Positions 1 to 12,400 of a stretch of 64,000 bases of DNA are shown here, one piece after another (the first letter of the stretch is position 1; every line of letters begins with the position of its first letter). Origin of the DNA: Trochalopteron elliotii (taxonomy: Eukaryota > Chordata > Aves > Passeriformes > Leiothrichidae); the NCBI GenBank assembly GCA_024734555.1, contig JANPWX010000076.1, forward strand, positions 248,001 to 312,000, read 5' to 3'. A program made the translations under genes and the position numbers. The notes beneath the pieces are model-generated. The model was not told where the DNA came from. It did not search any database and saw only the letters and a program-made list of their open reading frames with translations.

Positions 1-133
1 GAACACATACAAATATGGAGGAAGAAGAACACAACTGCAGGGAAATCAAAATAGTGGCAATATGCTGTTAATCTTAATGACATTAATCTCTTCATTCTGA
101 CCCAATGAATTGCAGCATGAACTTGAACTATTT

Positions 134-277
134 GACCTCAAGATTAGCTCAGTTGTCCAGAGCATGGTGTTAATATGACCAAGGCTGGGATTTCAATCCC
201 CATATGGGCCATTCACTTAAGAGTTGTGCTTGATCCTCATGAGTTCCTTTCAACTATGAATATTCTGTGATCTGTGT
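134..277 (+). mobile_element. tRNA-Ile-derived SINE with CR1-like tail (TguSINE1-like)
   Basis: The left part (134-210) resembles a tRNA-Ile gene. It has an A-box-like TAGCTCAGTTG at 145-155, an anticodon-loop region containing AAT near 170-173, a degenerate B box at 189-199 (GATTTCAATCC) and a GGGCC 3' acceptor arm at 206-210. A short unique body follows, then a tail ending in TATTCTGTGATCTGTG, which copies the 8-bp repeat at CR1 LINE 3' ends. A tRNA-Ile head with a CR1 tail matches the songbird SINE family known as TguSINE1, mobilised in trans by CR1. Internal mismatches and the decayed B box suggest an old, inactive copy. The family name is from memory and untested by alignment. Confidence 0.85.
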
Positions 278-1377
278 CTTAGAATTTACACCACAGCATC
301 AGTTGCCTCTGGATTTGGCACTAATGCATGTCTATATTTCTACAGAAAAATATATAAGTACACATATTTTATAAAATTATAAATATATTTAAGATATACT
401 TACTTAAATTAAAAATTTGATATATCTAAAAATGCTTATCCTTGTAAATGTGATCTCATTATTATATACAGCCTCATTAAACCTGATTATTAATTCAATA
501 GTTTAAGAAGTGATGAGAAAAAATTACCTTTTGAAGAACCATAGTTGATAGCTACAGGTTATAATAGAGAAGACAGCCAAAGTACTAAAGAAAAGAAAAA
601 ACTTTATTCTGAAATAATATGTAATTTTAAATTACTGTCATATGCAATACTATATAGTGTCAAGTTATACCTCTCAAAATTCTGAAAAAGAAACCAGTGC
701 TTCCTGAAAGTCATCATATTTAATTGTATATTTTCGGGTATACTTTCTGTTGCTTAACACCCAAGAGGATTTAAAAATTATGATCTTTTGAATATATTAC
801 TATGACATCCAGCAAATTCTGTGTTTTATTTTTAGTCATATAAACTTGTAATTTAAATCAATACACAAAAACATTTAGCTATGTAAAAGCACTTATGTCT
901 AGTTGAACTATAGGTTTAACCTTTGTTACATGAAAGACAGTACAGAGTTTTAGCTTTCACAATAGTGTTCAATTCACAGTGAGAACCATGGGCAGTACTG
1001 CATGAGCCAAAGTGCTCACAGCACGTCCCTAAGCAGCTTATCCTTTTTATCTAGAATTTGACTCATGCTGGATAATAAACCATTGCAATAATGTCATAAT
1101 GATGTGCAGTTAACCACTACAATCAAATTTTTTATAGTACTTCATTCTGCAATAGGTCTATTTATAATATATGTATTATTATAATAATTTATATTATAAT
1201 GAAACAAAATTGAAGATATACTCTTTTGCCTAGCCTAAAATTTTGGGAGTAGATTTTCACCTGGTAATGATAATTTTATAGCTTGTATTCTCTTTTTCCT
1301 TCTTGTGTTTTAGGAAATCAAGTATATTACAAATTTGTGGAAAGTAAGCTATGGAACAACAATAGAAAAAGAAAAAA

Positions 1378-1394
1378 ATATATATATATATATA
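1378..1394. repeat. (AT)n dinucleotide repeat
   Basis: About eight and a half AT units directly follow an A-rich purine stretch at 1365-1377. This is a short microsatellite inside BMP5 intron 1, with no sign of function. Confidence 0.8.
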
Positions 1395-3649
1395 ATTACT
1401 ACTGGGAAGTGATGTGGTCAATACCATGTGTTTCAAAAGCCATTGACTATATAAATACAAAGTGCTTGAAGTTGCTTTCTGAGCCTTTAAGCGACTATTT
1501 TAAAGAATGCAGCTCTTTCTGGATGTTGATTTGTTTTCATTTTTGTTTTTCTGCAGCTGCAAGGGATAATTGCTTCTCTTTAATGAAACCTTAAATGTTC
1601 TCATAAATCATCAATGCACAAAAAATCTTGTAGCAAATATTATACAAGTCTCAGAAAACCTGTGGGAACTGGGAATTCTGTGGAAACATAAGAAACAGTG
1701 AAATTTTGGAAAACTACAAAGATATCATTCATGGAGACAGAGGCTACTGTCTCTTATATCATTAGATGTGAACTTCAGCCCTTGCAGTACTGTTGATATC
1801 TCACTCCTTTCTTGATCTCTTTGGAGAAACAGCTAAGATGTTAGTCAGATAGGAGAAGCCCTTCTCAGAACAAAATAAAATAAAATGAAGTGTGATTTTA
1901 TTCAAAGAAGTACCAACAATCCTAAATGGAAAAGATCTGGTTTAAGGATCTAATTTTTGCCATCGACTGGACAAGCTACAGCTCTCATTACCCTCACTAC
2001 CAGATTACTCAGCACCTCATACCACTGAATTCTGCCGCTGTTTTAGTCTTCAGGTCTTTGGAGCAGATCCATAAACTCTCCTCCTTATTTCAAAATGTTA
2101 CAACAGGATGTAATTAAGTACAATTAACAAGGAGGTCAAATGGTCATCTGATAAACACTGGTCCAAACAGGCATCTTGAAAGGTCAGGGCTGCTAAAGCC
2201 ACATAGTATTGATGGGAAAGAATATTATGATTTAAGGGGGAAAACATTCCAGTGACTAAAACTGAAGAGATTTACATACTTTCTATACTACATACACAAA
2301 GCCATGCACATAGACTGATATACATGCACACATGACTCAGAGAGACACAAGCCTATATTCTGAGAGCAAGAGCTAAGCTAGCCACACTTTCCCTCTTCAT
2401 TACACCAAAATACAAATCTCGGTTCTGGTGCTTAAATTCCAGTTCCTCTTTTTCATTTCATTATACTGTAAACTGTCTATTCTAAGAACTGCAAACTTGT
2501 TGCCCTTATAGAAGGGCCTTTTTTAGCCCTTTCTAAAATAACATTTGAGATCACCATGATGAAATGCAAAGTGTTGTGAGGCTTTTAGAAGCAAAGTATT
2601 TTTTATGGAGCACACAGCCTGAGTAAAACAAGGCTTCACAAGAAGAAAGCTATACCAACTGCAAATCTGCAACTTCAAAGAATGACAATGCACAGAAGGG
2701 AAAATGAACGCTGGAGTATTTGCCCATCCTCATTTTACAGACTAAAAAAAACAGAGGTACACTCTTTTCATTCTCTATCTGAGGCTCTTCAGGATTTTCC
2801 TATTAGGTTGTTCTGACATTTCACTCTCTGACTTGGCGGGGGGTGGGAATGACTCACTGCAAAACCTTTGCACACATTTAATTTTCATGTACGAGACAGC
2901 AACGCAACCTGGTCAGGAACAGCAGATTAACCTTTGGGTTCACTAGCATGTTATGACTTGTAGTTTTTGACAAATATTCCAGCTGAGCTAATCTTGGGAA
3001 CAACCTTCCCAAAGCTATGTTCCTTCTGGATCTCTATCATCATAAATCGCCCCAAAGGCCACAGCTGTTATGGGGTTGTACACTGGGCTTGCTCCCATAG
3101 CAATATCATCCACACTACTGTTCTCCCACTCTTTCAGTTTCTCAGACAGTTCTTTGGAAAACTGTGCCACCAGAATCCCATGACTCTAGGCACCAGATGC
3201 CATCAGATACCGTCTGCCCAATACACCAAAATCAGTCCCTGCTCATTCAGTGTCCCTGCTCCTTCTTTTTCTAAGGCCTAGAAAAAAACAGAACACATAT
3301 TTTTTCCAGAATTTTGTTCTTTGTTAGAACAGAATTTAACACCTCTATACCCAAAAATGATGCCATTCACGATTGTAAAAGTCCAATAAAATTAGTTTTT
3401 GAAATTATTTTGCAGTGTCTTTTAGCTGCATACCCCATGTGTATTTCCCTTCCATTTTTAAAAAATAAATGTGTTAAATGGATATGCCTAACTAAATTGC
3501 TCTTAATTAACAATAATTACTCTGGAATAGGGGTACAGCATACCCGATCATATTAATTTAACTTCATCAATTTGGCTACAGTCAAATACCTGTGAATTAA
3601 ATCAGCAATAATTTCATCTAATTGACCCAGTCAACAAAGGGATATAATT

Positions 3650-3685
3650 ACAGAATCATCAAAGTTGGAAAAGACCTTAAGGTTC
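3650..3685 (-). mobile_element. CR1 LINE 3'-terminal scrap
   Basis: The stretch ACAGAATCATCAAAGTTGGA followed by AAAGACCTTAAGG matches the reverse complement of the CR1 3' UTR end. It is only about 35 bp long, so it is either a severely 5'-truncated insertion or the recognisable part of a decayed one. It lies in BMP5 intron 1, in the same orientation as the gene. Confidence 0.65.
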
Positions 3686-4449
3686 TCACAGAGCCTGAAT
3701 AAGTAATATTGTTAAGCCAGATAAAGATAAACCTTACAGAAATTTCAGTTGCTCAGATTTCTTCCTCATCCTGATTCTCCTTGAGAAAGAGAATTAAGTG
3801 GAATTTTGCTTCTGCTAAGTAACTGGTTATTAGCTTCAGGTACATATCATGAACCAGCACTAGCTATCCTGGTTAATTTTCTAGGTTCTGATTCATTAAT
3901 GATTTTTGCCTCAGTTTGCCTTGAATTACAGTGGGAAAAAAGTAGAACCACATTTTAGTGAGATACCACATGTGTATTAAGTGGTATAGTTGTGGTTAAT
4001 AAAGCCAGGTTCTTGATCTATTGCACCACAATAATTTCTCAAAAAGAGCTGTGAACAAAACACTTAAATGCATCTCTCAATAACTGGGAAATTTCTGACT
4101 GGAGAGATGAGCTATAAAATCTTTCCTGTTCTACTTGTATTACGGTCATATTTTGTATAGAAACAAATTCATAATTCAGTACAAAACACAAACCAGCTCT
4201 TGCTTGGTGTCCCCCACCCACAAACTTAAATAATGTAGTTGTCAGGGTTGACAAGTTCTGCCTGCTGTAGCATTTCTGTGTTTTATAGGAAATTTTAACC
4301 AGGGGTGTTATTTTAAGAGATGAGCAAATGGGGAAACCCCATGGCCTAGCCAATAAATATGAACTTTAGGTGCAATGGAGCACTCATAAATATGACTCAG
4401 AACAAGGGGATTCATTGTTTCTCCTGACCCCTCTTAGCTGCTCCTCTGA

Positions 4450-5150
4450 TCTCAACCTCTGTGTGCGTCATGGCAGCCCTCATCCTTTAACCTGCGGTTT
4501 TTAAAAGCAGCTCCTAAGTTATTTATGGCTGCAAATGTTAGTAGCCTGTCTGTGTACTCCCGGCACACACATACCGGAGGGTGGGGGGAGCTGCATTTTG
4601 TTTTGCAAGGATGAAAATTTTGCCTGGGAAGCCAAGTGCCTGGAGAGGCTGAGGTAGCTGCTCTTCCACAATTAAGAGGAAAAGCGCTCCCTTTGCCTTC
4701 AAGGCTCACTCAGAGAAGAAACCCACACCTGTGCTAATTTTGCCTTTCATTTGAACATTATCTGTCTCTATCATGCTCTTTGCTTTTCTCCATCTGCATT
4801 CACCTTCTCCCTACCATGATGAACTTCCACTTTTGTAATGCTACTGACATGGGAAATGCTTGCAGTGCTGCAACATCATGCTCCATATGAAGCACAGAGC
4901 AGTAGGGCTAAATCTTCCAGTAATTTCTGCAGAGGCTGTTTCTCTGTTGTGAACCTTTCCCATGCCCAGCAGGTCTGCATCCAGCCCTGCACGTTGGCTG
5001 TTGCCTACTGAGAAGAGGGATGTCCTCCTTCTAAAGCCCAGCCGTGCTTTGCCGTTTTCTGTCGTGCCTGCTCTCATTCCTTCCCTTGCCATCACCCACT
5101 CTGTCGCCCGGTCTCACCACTTCTCAGCCTTTAATGCTTTCTACAGCCAA
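4450..5150. promoter_or_regulatory. Candidate non-coding regulatory block in BMP5 intron 1
   Basis: This stretch is less AT-rich than its surroundings, non-repetitive and without a coding frame. It contains homeobox- and GATA-like words, including TTATTTATGGCTGCAAATG near 4518-4536 and CATTATCTGTC near 4757-4767. Intronic and flanking enhancers are well established for BMP genes, so this is a reasonable place to look. The evidence is compositional only and no conservation could be tested. Confidence 0.2.
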
Positions 5151-8100
5151 ATGCCACTGACATAAAACTAAAGTTCAGTGACCCTGCCTAGGCAGCAGGG
5201 GTTGGAGACAAGGAAAAGGACAAGGAGGAGAGGATAGAAAAAAGTGTGGGAAATAATTATAAAGTCTGGTAGCAGCCAGAGCTCTCCTGAAGCCCTGGGG
5301 AGCTTTTCTTTAGCTGGAGGCTGCAATTGGCACTTCATAAACTGTTCATTCTCAGCTATGTGGAAACACCAGATGACACCTAGAATGATCAGACTGCAAT
5401 CAATCAATTTTTTTTCCAAATTCTATTAGTTTGTGGGCCTATGAAAGCAAACTGAAAGGAACTGCCATGGCTAAAAAGAAAAGAAATCCCTGTCATAATT
5501 ACCCTCATAACTCAGGCAGTGAGTAGGCAGGTAGCCACGGTAAAATTCTTTGCATAATTTAACATTCAGAGAAAATAATAACAGGACCAGTAAGTGTGGG
5601 AGATGACAGAGATTCTAAAGTTGTCCAGTTATCTAAGAAAACAATGCAGAGTTTAGGGAGAGAACCAAGAGGTTCTCCATCCAATCCATGGCAGGATTCC
5701 TCCCCTAATACTCTCCACACAGAGAGGTCTCCACAAGCCTGCCTTTTTCTCTTTCATGGTTAGCCAGAGTCACTGCCAGATTGTGTTTTCCTGGGAAAAT
5801 ATGCACTGTACAATACATACAATCCCCAAAACCCCACCCAAAGTCTGTGTTTAGTCTGGAAAGAAACACTTTCTAAAGAAGAAGCGGAACTGGGTCAGCC
5901 GTTCTTCCCAATGGGAAAAATATTAATAATAATATATATTTTTATATATCCATACATATATATAGCTTTTCACCATGCACGTCTAACCATCTGCTAAATC
6001 AGTTTCTCTTTAGTTATCTGCAGTTTCTTCCAAACCTGTCGGCAAGGAGAGTCAGACAGTTTTATACCCCAGTTAATGGAGAGCTTGACATTTCTTTGGC
6101 TGGGTAGATACAATAATTTACTTGGATTTAAAGTGTTAACTTTGGCAAAAAAATTAATTGACAGTTATAAAAACATTATTTTGTTAGATGATATTTATGG
6201 ATCACACAAACCTATTTTGAGGTAGAGCTATATAGTTTTTAAGATTCATGTAACTTGAGAGATTTCAAAAGAAATATAAAATATTTCAATATAAAACAAC
6301 AAACACAGTGTAATTCAAAAAAGGGATATGGAGATATTTCTTGCTAAATCTAAAAGCAATCTCTAAAACCTGCTCTGTCATTGCACAAAAATTGGTTAAA
6401 ACTCTAATGAATTGTAAGTATTTGATGAGGATTTTTAGTTCATGTCATCCCGTGAATAAAGTCCTTTTGTCCTAGAAACAAATAAAATTCTTTTGCCAAG
6501 AGTTGTCTTCATATTTAATTTCATCATAGAAAATTATATCATAATTTGTGGTTATTTCTAATGCCTGACTGTACCATGTCACAAGAAATTAATTCCATTC
6601 ACTGACTGGGTGACAAAACTTTAATAAAGGGAAAAAAAAAATCTTAGGATTTCAAGATGCCAAGTGATGTCTACTTCAGATGAAAATTAAGTGAGACCCA
6701 CTTGATCCAATTTGGTCTAAATGTTACGTAAAAGAGTGAAAAACAGCACCTTATTGACTTGGGGTTGCCATTGAATAAAAGCTTCACAAACGTTTTCTCA
6801 TTTCTTCTCAGTATTGATCCAATTCCACAATTAAAGACATGGGATCTATTAGCTATTTAACAAGTTTTATCTCTGTAATAGCATCCCTCTGTTTAAGGCA
6901 AGATAATAGCGCTCTTTCCATCACTTCAGCTAAGGCTGTGTCAATATTTTCATTAGAAGCCTGCGTTTATATACTAAAACTGTACCACAGCCAAAGAAAT
7001 TCACGTACGGTTAAAATTAAGACAGCAACCTCTGAAATCCTGTGGAAAAGAAAGAAAGCGTGCTCATTCCTGAGCTTTTGGAGGGAAGTTAATGATCCTG
7101 AGGCCTTTTGCCTGTATCCTTCAAACCCCTTCCTCAGCTCCTGGCATTTTATAGCTTAGCACTCCATATTCCTTGCTGATGATATGTTAGCTGTGAGTGG
7201 AAGGTTGTAGAAACTGAATTAGTTTAATTTAAGAAATGAGCTACTATGTATGCTCAGGGTTTGATTGCAGTGAGGAATCCTTTCTTTTTCATGCGTAACA
7301 AAAATATATTTATACAGGTATTTGGTGTGGATTGATGTACTATAGGTTTCTCAAAGTAGCTGTAAAATTTGTTCTATGCCATGTTAGCATTCTCCAATGA
7401 ATACAATGGGCTATAAATCTTTTGAATTTATGTATTTGCTTAATGATTCAGGTTTTAAAGAAGAATATAATCTGTAAAACAGTGTTCAAAGTTGGGATAG
7501 AGAAGCTGGAGAAATATGAACAGTCCTCTGTGCCTCAGACAAAATTTCCATTGATTTCAATGTCTGGTTTAAGAACTGAACACAGCGCGTGAGGTTTCAA
7601 AATTATTCTAAGATTGTGCAATCATTCACATTGTCTGTGAAGAAGAAAAAATGTCTTTCTGGGGTGTACTGTTTACTTTAAAAATCTCAGTAATTATTGT
7701 ATCCTTCTTAGCAGATGTACGTTAGGGTCACAATTTTTATTGTGATCTTCACATTCAAGTTTTTGAAATTAATTTTATATGCTAAAAAAGGAGACAGAAA
7801 ACCACAAGAGCAGATATATATCCCCCATTTTATGGAAGGTTCATGTCAATCAACAGAAAAATATGAAGAAAGAAAACAGATTTTCTTAGCAAATGAAACA
7901 ATTTCTTAGGAGAAAAATTAACACCTTGTAGAAAAAATTAAAATACGGATCTTTTGAATGGCATGAGAAGGAACACCTAAGTACAGTGGATTTAATGATC
8001 ACTGATGGTAATGGAAAAATCAGTATTTGAAACATTTAAATGTGCTTTACAAAAGTTTTTACTGTTTTTTCAAGCCTCATCCATGTAGATCTATTTTGTT

Positions 8101-11100
8101 CAATACCCCTCTTATTGTAAGAGGTGAAGAGTGGGAACACTGACATTTATCTTAAAAAAGTCCTTCCCTAACTAAATTTTGAATGAACAAAAAGTGAGTT
8201 GGACTGCATAAGTATTATTTTCCTGTTCTCTGGGGAACAGGGTATCCTATATATGTCATTTTGGGAGACCAGCCAAAAAGAAGATGCCAGAATTCTAAAG
8301 AGTGGGGCTTTGCAATAATACAACAAAATATTATAATAGGATAAAAAAACGGTCAGGGAAACAAAATTCTGAATTTGAAGGTGATATAATCAGATCTTTG
8401 AAAACCCCGGTGTGTTTAGTGGAGGATTTATTCTTTGACTGCTGGACCAAACCCAGTTAACTCCTCTGTTACACTCATCAATATTAATGGAGAGTTGCCA
8501 ACGTACATAGTCTTATACAAAACACAGGACAACACATAGTGTCTGTCCTGTTGTGTCTTTCAAGAAAGAAAGAGATGGAAATTCTGATATAAATTCCAGT
8601 AGAAAGAGCAGGTGTTTACAATTTTAACTTCAGGAGAAATAAATGCATTCTTATTTTTCTCCCTGGTTGCTTGACAGGATTTTGATTGTAGTTCCCTTGA
8701 TAATTATTTTCTAAATTTGTTTTTGAGAGTGAGGTATTTGCAGCTCTGACAGGTTGGGGTTTTAATCAAAGTTAACATATAAACTGAAATTTTTATTCTT
8801 TAATATAAAATTATTTGCTTTTGTCTACTTTTTCTTTACTTTTTAATCTTATTCAGTCTTTTCAATTATTATGCTTAATAATTTCTATCCAATATCTCAG
8901 CTACATATTTCTTGTTTCAATATATATGTCTTAAATTGTTATAACTGGTACAACTATATAAAAAAGTTTCAATTAAAAAAATCATGATGTTTAATAGAGT
9001 TTTATAATTACATATTATGTAATTAATGGTGTGCAAGTATGAACATTGTGAATACTATTTTCAGAGCAGATTTATTTAATGCAAGTTGACTGGGGCTTCA
9101 ATTCTAAATCCATTTGAGTTATTACTGTGCTGCATCAGCATTTATTGATTTTAAGGTACAGCATTAGCAATCACTTATCACTGCATATTTTTCCCCATTC
9201 TCCATTAAAAGAGCATGCCTTCATCTGTCACAATCTCATACTGAATAAATCAAATAAAATGGTTACTTGTTTCCATGATTTATTTCATTTTTATGTTAAT
9301 TATACTGAAACATTGGATTGTTTAATAAAAATGTTGAAGCTAATCTATATTGGTCATCAATATTTTTTACTCATTTTACACTGTGGAGTGTGTGATATAC
9401 CACAATGTCCAACTTGTATGGAAGGGTATTTAAAGTGAATTAGGATTTAAACTAACTTAGAGCTGAGACACATTTTAACTTTTCAGATTCCAAATTAAAA
9501 CTGATATTTACACAGTATTTTGTTATAGGTTAATGGTGTCTATTACTATTAATCACTAGAAAAATACAGCATCTCAGCCCCAGTTTTCACAGTTTTGAAA
9601 CATAAGATAAGCTTTAGCTTCTCAGAATTATTTTCTTAAGGCAACACTGGCATCCCAAAAAATAAGACAAATATTAGAAAATTCCTACCCAAGGTAAGAC
9701 TGTCAATGGAAACCTGAGTTCTGCAAGAGAAGATTTTTGTCTGGAAAAGCACAGTAGGATCAGCCAAGGACATATCTGACACCGAAACTTCAAAGACTTC
9801 TGCTCATTTATTGCAAGAAGTCCTATTGTAATCAAAGACATTTCTGAAATCAAAGCCTAGGTTCCATGTAAATAGTCCTCAGGAACGCTGATGGAATGGA
9901 CCCTGATATATTTACAGAGGGCACTTCTCAGGACACGCAAGGAAAATTTTTGCAGGATCGGTGCCTTGACTAATTTTAAGAATAAGAACATTTCTGAATT
10001 TTCTTTTTAACTTTGCTATTTTAAATTCAGCTGACTCCAGATATTCTAGGTAGACGGAGGCACACAATGTTAATTTAAATGTAATACATGAGCAATATGC
10101 AACTGTTTCTTAATGATAAGGAGCACATATTCCGAAAACAGATTTCATTTCTTTCCTAACCTGCTATTTTCAGAGCAAAAACAGCAAGCAAATGTATTTA
10201 GAGGTGTGGACATCTGTTACTCTTAAGGAAAAATATCTCAGACTTGAACACTTCCTTGTCAGCCACATAATTAATGAAAATTGATTTTATTATTATGACA
10301 AATAAACTCTAGATTGTTACTTTCCTGGAATTTTAGTATTTAGAGTATTCATATTTACTAAAAGCCTGCTAGACATAAAGGTATAGAATGTGTGTGTTGA
10401 AATGAAGGTATTTTGTAACATGTCCCAATGTTAAAAAGTTTCTAAAGAAAGTATTACCCTGCAAAACAAGAGTTCATCAGAATTTGTACCAGCTTATTAT
10501 GAAACTTCAAGTTTTCAATTAAATCTCTTGCTATTCAGGTCTAGTGAGAAGTGGCTTTTTTAGCCAAATTTATGAGTCCTGCAGCATTTCAAATACTTAC
10601 AAAAATACTGAATGAATTTCATTAATTATTTGCAGATTTCTAGATAAGATTTAAATTGTGTTTTAGTAAAGAAATCTGTAAACTTTTTTTTCCTACAGTG
10701 TAACTGGCAAGAATGTTTATTACACTCAGAAGCCAATATAATTTAGTTTTATCAGGTTTTGTATCTGAATTTATATAATTTTCAAAAGCATTCCTTGCTT
10801 GCATGTTTCTAGTGTTTAATACTCTACTTGTCATTTAATTTATTTATGACAGAGAAAATAAGAACCATTGTAGATTCTGAGCACCATAGCAGTATAATAA
10901 AACACAGCTTGTTGCTATTAAATAGAAATAACAAAGCAACAGCAACAGATTATTTAAAATCCAGCCATCTAACTGAAAAGATAATAAAACTCTGAAACTC
11001 TGACTCTCAACAAAAGAAAAATACCCCACTAAATAACCTAAGAATCTTTTTTTTAAAATGGTTTAACTTTTTCCTTTTCATACCTTTCTAGGCTTTAAAA

Positions 11101-11501
11101 TATTAACAACTGATGTTTGTTCATATGTAAGCTTTAAGGAAAACGCTGAGGGAAATAACTGAGCAATAGGCATAAGTGTTTGATTTTTAGAGATTTAAAA
11201 AAAAAGGAGTTAGTTGGCCTAAGGCTAGAATTTTCATTACATCAATGAAAGAAAGAAAACAGAAGCCAGCAGAGGGAAGTTATAGAAACTGACTTTATAT
11301 AAACAGTGAGAAAAATCTTTTTCCATGGCCACCTACAATGTAGCTACTTTACCATCCCTATGATTTTTCTTTTACCAGTGGCACCGCAGCCTGGGCCCCA
11401 TCCTGCTGTTTTAGAACAGGTTATAGTTCGGCCGAGAGGTTTGCCCTTCACAAGATCAGGCTAACAGTTTTTCAGAGAGAGCAAAAACAAAAAATATTTC
11501 C

Positions 11502-11507
11502 ACCTAC
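11502..11507 (-). other. BMP5: Splice donor of BMP5 exon 1
   Basis: Read on the minus strand, the coding frame runs through Phe-Val-Asn-Leu, then one G, then GTAGGT. This is a good donor and a phase-1 junction. The split codon beginning with G fits the Val that follows this Leu in BMP5 of other vertebrates. The frame stays open past the donor until a stop near 11461, so the last residues of that longer ORF (GRWKYF and onward) are intron read-through and not protein. Confidence 0.93.
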
Positions 11508-11991
11508 CTAAATTGACAAAGCTCATGACCATGTCAGCATCATTCAGAAAGTTGGTGTCGTGCAGGCTGGCTAAGGGAGGATTCTGTGTGGTCAGGGGGG
11601 TCATGCGAGATAATTGTATTCTCCTCGAATATCCATTTGGAGAGGCAGGGTATCCTTTCCGTATCCCTCTGCTCTCCCCTGCCATTGATCCCTTTAGTGA
11701 ATACTCCAGCTCCTCAGAATCCTCTTCATTTGTCATGGCATTATACAGGTCCAGCATGAAAAGGGGTGCAGAAGAAGCCTGTTTTCCTGGTGAAAATGGT
11801 CTGGGTCTGTGAGGTAAACCCAGGATAGAGAGAATCTCTCTCTGAATCTCCCTTCTCTCATGGTTCCGCAGCCTCCTGTAAATAAAACTCGAATGGACAT
11901 GATTGTCTCCTAAACCTCCCTGTGCGTGACCCACCAGAACCCAGCAATTCCAGAGCAAGCCCACGAAAGCTTTGAGTGCAGTTAGGTTCAT
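11508..11991 (-). CDS. BMP5: BMP5 coding exon 1 (signal peptide and N-terminal prodomain), partial gene
   Basis: This exon encodes the first 161 residues, plus one base of the next codon, of bone morphogenetic protein 5, a secreted TGF-beta-superfamily ligand acting in skeletal and soft-tissue patterning. The ATG at 11991-11989 has A at -3, and an in-frame TAG lies upstream at 12051-12049 with no ATG between, which fixes the start. Residues 1 to about 23 form a signal peptide with a hydrophobic core (about 8-21). The prodomain follows: the [18 protein letters not shown] stretch (31-48), the [13 protein letters not shown] block (53-65), the FMLDLYNAM block (78-86) and a C-terminal [11 protein letters not shown] (151-161). 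BMP5, BMP6 and BMP7 share these blocks. The [12 protein letters not shown] and GYPASPNGY segments, as I remember the family, fit BMP5 rather than BMP6 or BMP7. Residues about 90-112 are the variable part. The exon is intact. The remaining exons, including the mature cystine-knot domain, lie off the left edge. Confidence 0.96.
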
Positions 11992-12400
11992 CTTTGAAAA
12001 GAAAAAGAACAAGATTAAAAAAAACCAAAAAACAAAACAACTTTTCTCCTACTTGTTCTGAGTTCCTATGAGGTCTGCTTTCCCAGTAGCTGAAAAACAA
12101 AATTTACCTATTCTTCATGTCAATGTCATCTCTAAATGTAACATCGTAACATCTTTGGTGATTCCTCTCCCCCCACCCTGTTTAAATATTATGGAATGTG
12201 TCAGGTTGCAGTTATTTCTAAGAAAGCTGAAATTCAGACTTCCAATTTTCCACTGTTGTTATCGTTTTTTCTGCATTTATGGAGCAGAAGACCAGTATTT
12301 TGTCAGCTGACCTAGGCATTCCTATATAAACCTTAGATAACCAGGTCTTTGGTGGGGAGCTGTATTAGCAAGAGATGTTCTTCTGACACATTGTAGTTCC
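11992..12400 (-). promoter_or_regulatory. BMP5: BMP5 5' UTR and proximal promoter region
   Basis: This is the sequence immediately upstream of the BMP5 start codon. A T-rich tract (minus strand, about 11995-12040) precedes the ATG and an in-frame stop lies at 12051-12049. There is no CpG island. A TATA-like word, TATATAGG, sits on the minus strand at 12328-12321, followed by a CAGCTG E-box at 12304-12309. If that TATA is used, transcription would begin near 12295 and give a 5' UTR of roughly 300 bases. The real start site cannot be fixed from sequence, and a start further upstream or a separate 5' non-coding exon remains possible. Confidence 0.4.

Larger units (their letters stand above)
1..11507 (-). 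other. BMP5: BMP5 intron 1 (5' part)
   Basis: This is the start of intron 1, reading leftwards from the donor at 11507 and continuing past the window edge. I looked on the minus strand for the next BMP5 exon, which should encode a Phe-Arg-Phe-Asp-Leu prodomain segment, and did not find it, so the intron is longer than 11.5 kb. It is AT-rich with no credible coding sequence. It holds a tRNA-derived SINE at the far left, a short AT dinucleotide run, a CR1 tail scrap near 3.65 kb and a less AT-rich stretch at 4.45-5.15 kb. The rest shows nothing I can name. Confidence 0.85.

Noticed and set aside
134..210. Functional tRNA-Ile gene
   Set aside because: The B box is degenerate, the acceptor and D-arm region carries extra bases, and the sequence runs straight into a SINE body with a CR1 tail.
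11461..11507. C-terminal extension of the BMP5 frame past residue 161
   Set aside because: It lies beyond a consensus splice donor, and the extension does not resemble any BMP prodomain.
11513..11812. 99-codon frame on the plus strand over BMP5 exon 1
   Set aside because: It is the antisense shadow of the BMP5 coding exon.
11992..12012. Seven-residue N-terminal extension of BMP5 beginning at 12012
   Set aside because: The codon at 12012-12010 is TTG. The first in-frame ATG after the upstream stop is at 11991.
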